Shown: in pieces, positions 59,161 to 64,000 of the stretch
How positions within the stretch are numbered: the stretch's first letter is position 1
How the letters are laid out: each line of letters opens with the position of its first letter
Source: VAXT01 sp038040395
GTDB taxonomy: Bacteria > Actinomycetota > Thermoleophilia > Gaiellales > Gaiellaceae
NCBI GenBank assembly: GCA_038040395.1
Contig: JBBPIJ010000002.1
Location: 186,001-250,000, forward strand
Direction: 5' to 3'
Length of the DNA stretch: 64,000 nt
The notes under the pieces: model-generated
The model's input: the letters and a program-made list of their open reading frames with translations, nothing else
Told to the model about the DNA's origin: nothing
Database searches by the model: none
Position numbers and translations under genes: made by a program

Positions 59161-59322
59161 GTGGCGAAGGTCGACCCCTGGCACTCCGTGAAAGAGACAG
59201 ACCGTCAGGTCTACCACGACAACACCGATTGCACCGAGGGCAACAATATCGAGCCGGAGAATCGGCGACCCGGCATGGACAACCGTCCCCGCTGCGAGCA
59301 CTGCGCCAGGCTCGCTCCGTAG
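59161..59322 (+). CDS. Small conserved protein with Cys pair (53 aa)
   Basis: GTG start behind AGGAGGAG. VAKVDPWHSVKETDRQVYHD, then NTDCTEGNNIEPENRRPG and RCEHCARL. I recognise this short protein type (HDNxxCTEGNNI ... CxHCxxL) from several phyla; the three Cys and His suggest a zinc site. Role unknown. Confidence 0.65.
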   Translation: MAKVDPWHSVKETDRQVYHDNTDCTEGNNIEPENRRPGMDNRPRCEHCARLAP

Positions 59323-59370
59323 CTAGCCCGCCGCCGAACGTCGTATTGACTCGATAGCGAACTCGACGAG

Positions 59371-59568
59371 TTAGTCGGCCTTCGGTCGTCGCCCTCTGCG
59401 TGCCTGCTTGGTTCCCTTCGAGGCAATGTCGCCCACCTCGTCTGCGTTGACGTCGAGCACGACCTGCCCTCGCCTTGCGTCCGCATACCGGATCGTCACC
59501 GTGGCCGCATCGGCCTCATCGATCTCTTTCCCGCTCAAATCACTGACAAATATGGTCTTGCGCGCCAT
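59371..59568 (-). CDS. Small basic-tailed protein, VSDLSGKEI family (65 aa)
   Basis: ATG at 59568 with GAGAGGAG. MARKTIFVSDLSGKEIDEAD, then VTIRYADARRGQVVLDV and an ARRGRRPKAD tail. The start recalls the N-terminal dimer domain of Lsr2 and the RGRRP end recalls an AT-hook, so DNA binding is possible but unproven. Confidence 0.6.
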   Translation of the reverse strand: MARKTIFVSDLSGKEIDEADAATVTIRYADARRGQVVLDVNADEVGDIASKGTKQARRGRRPKAD

Positions 59569-59700
59569 TGAGAACTCCTCTCGTCATTTTCTAGAGAGCC
59601 GGAAACGTAATCGCAAACGGAGTGCCTGGAGGCGCGATTGCCTTGATTGAACGCCGTGTCGTGGGTGTACTCGGCCCAGGGGCCGGCGGTAGAGGTGAGC

Positions 59701-60465
59701 TCACGCAGCCTCTGCCGGCGCCTCGGTCGCCTCCTCGGCGCTGAGGTTCTCGAGCAAGCCGTCAAGTTCGCTCACCTTGTCGCTCGCCTCGAGGTACTCC
59801 TCGTACTGGCGGTTGGCGTTCTCGATCAGTTCGTCGTAGAGCGTGTAGCGGCCGTTGATGTTCTCGAACTGATTCCTGATGTAGTCGTCAACGCTCAGTG
59901 CTCCGGCATGGGCCGCCTTGGGCTTCTTTCCGAGAACGAAGACGATCTCGATCGGATCGTCACCTCGGTTTTGCTGCTCCAGAATCGATTTGAGTGCGGT
60001 GTAGTACTTCAAGCCCTGCTCGGGCGAGTTTGTCGACGTCCTGGTTTACCGAGTAACGCTTCAGTTCGACGATGACGTGCACGCCGGCGGCCTTCGCATA
60101 GCGGATGTCGAGCCGTCCTTTGATCTCCGTTCCGGCGGCGTCCCTTGCGAACAGGCCCGGTTCCACCTCCCTGAGGTCCTCCTCCATGCGGCCGCCGAGG
60201 GTCGCGCGCTCCCACGCGGGATCCAGAAGCCACAGATGATTGAAGAGGTGCTCTTGGAGGACCTTCTCCTTCTCGTTGGTCTTGGTCAGGTTCCGGAACT
60301 GTCCGATCGCTTCAACGCGCGTTCGCAGGATGTCGACCCAGAGCGCGGCCTCGTACTCATCCTGCCGCCCGAGGAGGGGGAGCAGGTCGGTGGCCGTCAC
60401 GGTCCCGAGCTTCTCGAGGTCCTCGGACCCGGCGCTGATGTCAGGAGTCTCTAGGTCCGAAACGG
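59701..60465 (-). pseudogene. Frameshifted, 5'-truncated PD-(D/E)XK-type nuclease (C-terminal part of an ATPase-nuclease)
   Basis: Two frames make one protein: the upstream frame reads VTATDLLPLLGRQDEYEAALWVDI, KTNEKEKVLQEHLFNHLWLLDPAWE, LDIRYAKAAGVHVIVELKRYS, and continues after a one-base slip near 60029 as EQGLKYYTALKSILEQQN through NINGRYTLYDELIENANRQY. EHLFNHLWLLDPSWE and VELKR mark the C-terminal nuclease of Hsp90-like ATPase (MORC/GHKL) restriction-type proteins. The ATPase half is missing: at 60454 the sequence changes into an inverted-repeat arm. So the gene is doubly broken. Confidence 0.7.
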
Positions 60466-60801
60466 GAGCACTCGGCGTCGGCACGCACGGGTGACGAGCG
60501 GGTGGCCGTGAGCTCAGTCGACTCGCGCGCACTTGCCTCGCAAAGCTCAGCTGAATTTGGCTCAACCATCGTGGTTTCGCAGGCATCGACCCCTGAGCAG
60601 CGTTTGTGATTACTGCTCGCCGGGCCTCGCCCAGCTTCGACTCCACGCCCCGAGCCGACCCCCAACGGCCCGGCCGCCTCCGCCCCGCTGCCCGACTCCG
60701 GTGCGCTTGGTCAGAGCCAGAATGCCGCTCTCCGAGCGCGATTCCGCCCGATTCCGCCGCCGGTGCCTGCGGAAGGGCAGCTGCGCCACCGACGCGCGCG
60801 G
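60454..60801 (+). repeat. Long inverted repeat, left arm
   Basis: About 348 bases matching 61794-62138 in reverse complement at roughly 85 percent by eye. The match starts at GGTCCGAAACGGGAGCACTC and ends at CACCGACGCGCGCGG. Both arms read toward the interior into small ORFs, so they may carry their promoters. Confidence 0.85.
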
Positions 60802-60855
60802 CTGGTGCGCTTCCCGGTGCGTTTGCGGTGCCGCTTCGCGGGCTACCATTTCCCC

Positions 60856-60942
60856 ATGCCCGCCCGCCCAGGCGAGAAGCGAAAGGTCGAGTCGGACGAG
60901 GCTGTCGCCGCGCTCGCGGACGGCGGGACGCCGCACGAGTGA
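60856..60942 (+). CDS. Short ORF (28 aa) in the composite element
   Basis: MPARPGEKRKVESDEAVAAL plus ADGGTPHE. Basic then acidic. Its stop overlaps the next start (GTGA), which supports translation. Not recognised. Confidence 0.3.
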   Translation: MPARPGEKRKVESDEAVAALADGGTPHE

Positions 60943-61238
60943 GCCCCACCCGCCCCCACGGCCGACGAGACGAGCTCCGCGCTGCTCGCCGCGTTCTCCT
61001 CGACCAGACGGCCTCCCTCCAGGCCCGCGCGGCGGCCGTTGAGACCCTGGCAGACCTGCTCAGCGCCGAGCGTTCAAACGGCCGCCCGGCCTACTCCCTG
61101 CGACTGGCCGCAGCGAAGGCCCTGCTCGTTAACCCCATCCTCTATGACCCCACCCTCTTGGCCCTGGCGATGAGGCCCGCAGGTGGGCCCGCCCGCTCGG
61201 GCTCGATGCCTGAGCACCCCGGTCCGGTGTCGGACTGA
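60939..61238 (+). CDS. Hypothetical helical protein (99 aa)
   Basis: GTG start overlapping the 28-residue ORF. RRDELRAARRVLLDQTASLQ, ARAAAVETLADLLSAERSNG, YSLRLAAAKALLVNPILYDP, a helical set, then a Gly/Pro tail. Not recognised; could be a small phage-type protein. Confidence 0.4.
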   Translation: MSPTRPHGRRDELRAARRVLLDQTASLQARAAAVETLADLLSAERSNGRPAYSLRLAAAKALLVNPILYDPTLLALAMRPAGGPARSGSMPEHPGPVSD

Positions 61239-61551
61239 ACCCGGCAGAAGCGGCAGCGAGGCGGCAGGCGAGCGGAAGGCGCCTGGTGCCCTCGTGAGCA
61301 GTCGCTGGGCGGTTGGCCGCCTCGTTCTTACCGGGTGAGGAACGGGTTCCGCGCGGGGCGAGACTCCCCGGCCTACATCAACGGCGCGGCTGCGTAGCCG
61401 AAGCGGTCGAACGGGGAGTTCGGGAGCCGGGACTCGCTCCCCCTCGTTCGGAGGCGGCCCGTCCTGCGGTCAGCGGCAGCATCGTCGCGCTCGTCCGCAG
61501 GCGAGGAGCCGCTGCCTCAGAGGCTCAGGGCGTGGGGAACTCTTGAGCCAG
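61239..61551. other. 313-base stretch without a recognisable gene
   Basis: Lies inside the composite element between two convergent ORFs. Open frames exist but their composition (Arg/Pro/Ala) looks like high-GC shadow coding. Confidence 0.4.
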
Positions 61552-61794
61552 CTATGGACGCCCGCGCCGTTGTTGCGTGCGCTCGGCGACCGGCAACTCA
61601 CCGCGGCGGACGGCGTTCGAGTCCCAAATGCTGTAGGGCGGATCGTCGAGCCGGTGCGCCTCGTAGTAGGCCAACCGTTCTTCGGGGCTGGCGAACTGGG
61701 GCACGCCGCCCGAGCGGAACGGCCGGCCAGGAGCTTGGCGCTCCTCACGCGGCGGGCCGCCGTCGACCTCGCCGGCGGGGCGGCCGACGGTCAC
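61552..61794 (-). CDS. Hypothetical protein (80 aa) in the composite element
   Basis: GTG at 61794, exactly at the inner edge of the right inverted-repeat arm. VTVGRPAGEVDGGPPREERQ, then FASPEERLAYYEAHRLDDPP and YSIWDSNAVRRGELPVAE. The tyrosine-rich middle looks like real protein. Not recognised. Confidence 0.45.
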   Translation of the reverse strand: MTVGRPAGEVDGGPPREERQAPGRPFRSGGVPQFASPEERLAYYEAHRLDDPPYSIWDSNAVRRGELPVAERTQQRRGRP

Positions 61795-62138
61795 CGCGCG
61801 CGTCGGTGGCGCAGCTGCCCTTCCGCAGGCACCGGCCCGGGAAATGGGCGGAATCGCGCTCGGAGAGCGGCATTCTGGCTCTGACGAAGCGCACCAGGGT
61901 CGGTCGCGAGCGGGGCCGGAGGCGGCTGGGGTCGGCTCGGGGCGTCGAGTCGAAGCTGGGCGAGGCCCGGCGGGGCAGTATCGCAAGCGCCGCTCAGGGT
62001 CGATGCCCGCGAAATCACCATGGTTGAGCCAAATTCGGCTGAGCCTTCCGAGGGTGGTGCGTGCGAGTCGAGTGAGCTCACGGCTACTCGCTCGTCACCC
62101 TTGCGCGTTCCCGACGCCGAGTGCTCCCGTTTCCGACC
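61794..62138 (-). repeat. Long inverted repeat, right arm
   Basis: Reverse complement of 60454-60801 with scattered changes. With the left arm it bounds a 1,685-base unit. No transposase is recognisable inside. Confidence 0.85.
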
Positions 62139-62280
62139 TTCACCTTGGCGCGTCTTGATCTAGAAGGTTGATTTCGGAAGCTCTGTTTCTTTGCGAAGTT
62201 CTCCAACGGTCTGGCCTTCGATGCGCATGAGTAGATCGTATGTTGGCCGATGCAGTGCTAACGCCGTGTTCCACTGCTTA

Positions 62281-63348
62281 CTATTGGCAAACCTGGGGCA
62301 TTCCTAAAGCGCCAGTATAATGGTACCAGGAGTGCGTACGGCAAATGAAGTACGGTGGATCATCAGCAAACACGCCGTCTGAGAAGGTATTGGCATCGTA
62401 AAGTGGCCATATACTCGAAGTGCCAAACCAGACGCGAATATTACGCATGCGCAGCCCGTCGGGGCCGCCATTCAAGGCGAACCATGACATGCCGTCTGTA
62501 CTAGCACTTTCCTCGGCGAAATTGAGCTTGCATTTTCCGGATCCATCCGAGTTTTGGCAGCCCATTGTGCCTCTCCAAGGATGAACGATTGTCCGCCATT
62601 TGGAACCATTGTAGATCTGGCCACACACAAGACGTTGCCCGGGACTACCACATTGCTTCCCTCGAAAACCTCGTGCCGATCCTGGGTTAACGGGAAACCT
62701 CCTGCCGATCACAGCATTTAGAGGGTCAAACGCAACAGCGGCGTGCTGTGTATTGGTCGCTGTCTTCCCGTAGTTCCTTTCCATCCAGCCTACTTCAAAC
62801 GAATGAGCGTCATTGGAGCTGATCAGCGCAATCCGACTGTAGAAATGCTGGTCAGGGCACCCGTTGGTGTGACAGACCTCGGGATCTTGAACCTCCTCAA
62901 CGTTCTGGGCTCCCTTATAGACGTGGTCCTCGGCTCGTGCGCCAATATGGCGATTAATATCAATCGGAGGAGCCTGCTCACCTGTGAAGTCGAACATCGG
63001 AGTTGAAGTCACGATGAACACGAGATCCTGGTCTTCGGGTGGCTGCCAACACTCGGGCGCATCTGCCGGGGGCTCTTCGTCAGGGCCCAATCCTGGGTCA
63101 GCGGTGTCTATGGGAGGGCAATCTGGCATCGAGAGGGACGGATCCTTCACGAAGTCATCGGTATGCGGAAGATTGAGCGCGGTCGCTTCGGCCCACGTGT
63201 ACTCTCCTGAGGCGGGATCACCGGGTGCGTTCCCCGGCTGGAGTAACGCGATTGCGAACACAACCAGAACAAATCCGATTGGGACGCTGACACTCGCTAA
63301 TCGCCGCCGAGCAAGCCGACAGCGCCTGAGCATTAGGTGATTCCCCAT
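62281..63348 (-). CDS. Exported protein of unknown function (355 aa)
   Basis: ATG at 63348 with AAGGAGAAAAGG. N-terminal basic region (MLRRCRLARRRLAS) and a hydrophobic signal segment VSVPIGFVLVVFAIALLQPG. The mature part is acidic and Pro-rich at first (DTADPGLGPDEEPPADAPEC), then a mixed region with eight Cys (VCHTNGCPDQ, KQCGSPGQRLVCGQ, GCQNSDGSGKC) and Trp/Gly-rich WFALNGGPDG. GC content looks lower than the backbone. Not recognised; probably a secreted disulfide-bonded protein. Confidence 0.7.
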   Translation of the reverse strand: MGNHLMLRRCRLARRRLASVSVPIGFVLVVFAIALLQPGNAPGDPASGEYTWAEATALNLPHTDDFVKDPSLSMPDCPPIDTADPGLGPDEEPPADAPECWQPPEDQDLVFIVTSTPMFDFTGEQAPPIDINRHIGARAEDHVYKGAQNVEEVQDPEVCHTNGCPDQHFYSRIALISSNDAHSFEVGWMERNYGKTATNTQHAAVAFDPLNAVIGRRFPVNPGSARGFRGKQCGSPGQRLVCGQIYNGSKWRTIVHPWRGTMGCQNSDGSGKCKLNFAEESASTDGMSWFALNGGPDGLRMRNIRVWFGTSSIWPLYDANTFSDGVFADDPPYFICRTHSWYHYTGALGMPQVCQ

Positions 63349-63450
63349 CCTTTTCTCCTTCTTGCGCGGGCGACTGTTCCTTACCCTAGCCGCTAGAGTT
63401 TCAAACGCATGCGCTGCACAAGACTGACGGGACGACTCCGATTTCTCGTA

Positions 63451-64000
63451 ATGCATCTCATCAGTCGGGTCATGCTGGGCTTCATTCTCATCTTTACCGT
63501 CGCTTCATGCGATAAAGCTTCGCGAGGCACCAGAACCTATGAAGACCAAACCTTTGGATGGACTCTAAAGATCCCTGCGGGCATGCGGACGAAACAGATA
63601 GAGGCTTTTGCCCCAGGTAGCCATCGGGAAGGTTTAGTCATTGCCACCTACAGCTTGGACGACATGGCCGGTGTGACCGCTGGGGATCTCCCAGCTTCCG
63701 CAGTGGCATTTGAACTCCTCTATCGTGATGACCCCATCGTCGGCTACGAGCAAACGGGGCGAGAACCTCACTTCCCGCTGCGGCCTAGGGATGTAGTTCA
63801 GGCAAGTCCGGGCCGTGATCCTCGCCGGTTCGCATTTCTTGCAAATGGATTCCCTTTCGAAATCGTTACGTTCATCGGAGCGGATGCGACCGCTGAGGAT
63901 AGGAACGCGGTTGACGAGGTCGTACGATCGCTGCGGTTTCCAGCGCTTAGCGAGGGAACAGTCGCAGGCGAGAATTTTTATGTTCTAGGTCCGGCGAGGT
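63451..64000 (+). CDS. Lipoprotein, 5' part (runs off the window)
   Basis: ATG at 63451; the frame stays open to the last base (183 codons). MHLISRVMLGFILIFTVASC gives a lipobox VASC. The mature part has TYEDQTFGWTLKIPAGMRTK, LVIATYSLDDMAGV, LLYRDDPIVGYEQTG and AVDEVVRSLRFPAL, a pattern of small lipoproteins with a beta-alpha domain like those that end in a DxxxxSxxF stretch. AT-richer than the backbone. Divergent from the exported-protein gene. Function unknown. Confidence 0.7.
   Translation, partial: MHLISRVMLGFILIFTVASCDKASRGTRTYEDQTFGWTLKIPAGMRTKQIEAFAPGSHREGLVIATYSLDDMAGVTAGDLPASAVAFELLYRDDPIVGYEQTGREPHFPLRPRDVVQASPGRDPRRFAFLANGFPFEIVTFIGADATAEDRNAVDEVVRSLRFPALSEGTVAGENFYVLGPAR

Larger units (their letters stand above)
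47205..64000. mobile_element. Integrated genomic island (left edge seen, right edge beyond or unclear)
   Basis: The left edge is the broken ligD gene directly next to a tyrosine recombinase gene. Content to the right is mostly unrecognised small genes, membrane and exported proteins, fold-back and inverted repeats, a frameshifted nuclease gene, and local AT-rich genes. I do not see the ligD 3' part or a repeat of the left junction before 64000. Several independent insertions rather than one island are also possible. Confidence 0.5.

Noticed and set aside
61313..61546. 77-codon plus-strand frame inside the composite element
   Set aside because: Arg/Ala/Gly-rich composition and no ribosome binding site; likely a shadow.
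62160..62280. Short minus-strand reading ending EGQTVGELRKETELPKSTF, like a helix-turn-helix piece
   Set aside because: No start codon and too short; may be a transposase or regulator scrap but cannot be supported.

Overview
The window reads as a chromosome segment of a high-GC actinobacterium, most likely of the Thermoleophilia (Solirubrobacterales/Gaiellales) lineage. The reasons are the high GC, frequent GTG/TTG starts, the yacP-sigH order, a fused biotin-carboxylase/BCCP acyl-CoA carboxylase chain, menaquinone-type succinate dehydrogenase genes, and many short tightly packed operons. This is inferred from gene content; no search was run.

Bases 1-46,970 are core chromosome. They hold the yacP 3' end and sigH, tRNA-Thr, an ABC-F ATPase, a trans-sulfuration enzyme, acyl-CoA carboxylase beta (3.9 kb) and alpha (9.4 kb) chains, a c-di-GMP protein (GGDEF + HD-GYP), an NlpC/P60 hydrolase and pgsA. 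Much of central carbon metabolism is gathered here: sucC and sucD (separated by a methyltransferase), mdh-icd, citrate synthase, pckA, and sdhA-sdhB plus a CCG-domain subunit. Two overlapping xer recombinase genes lie at 24-26 kb. The aspartate pathway is represented by asd-lysC (34-36 kb) and lysA (44.5 kb). Replication and repair genes are recR and dnaX-ybaB. A two-component pair, a large-type SRP RNA, a MarR-controlled ABC exporter, a membrane cytochrome c and four more tRNAs complete this part.

From about 47,205 to the right edge the content becomes accessory. Three tRNA-Ser genes are followed by the first 66 codons of a LigD-type polymerase gene, cut off next to a tyrosine recombinase gene. 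Then come mostly unrecognised genes: a zincin-type membrane metalloprotease with a small partner, a 243-bp fold-back repeat, a 1,184-residue protein ending in a PD-(D/E)XK-like nuclease domain, an operon of exported proteins including a PASTA lipoprotein, and a truncated, frameshifted nuclease gene bordered by a composite element with about 345-bp inverted repeats. Several genes near 57.5-59.6 and 62.2-64 kb look AT-richer than the backbone.

The most interesting items are: a JmjC oxygenase gene next to a gene for a 62-residue Asp/Ser/Gly-only-tailed peptide; a family of double-hairpin palindromic elements with compensatory base changes, one copy lying inside the JmjC reading frame; a predicted stem covering the sucD ribosome binding site downstream of the methyltransferase; and the large nuclease protein in the island.
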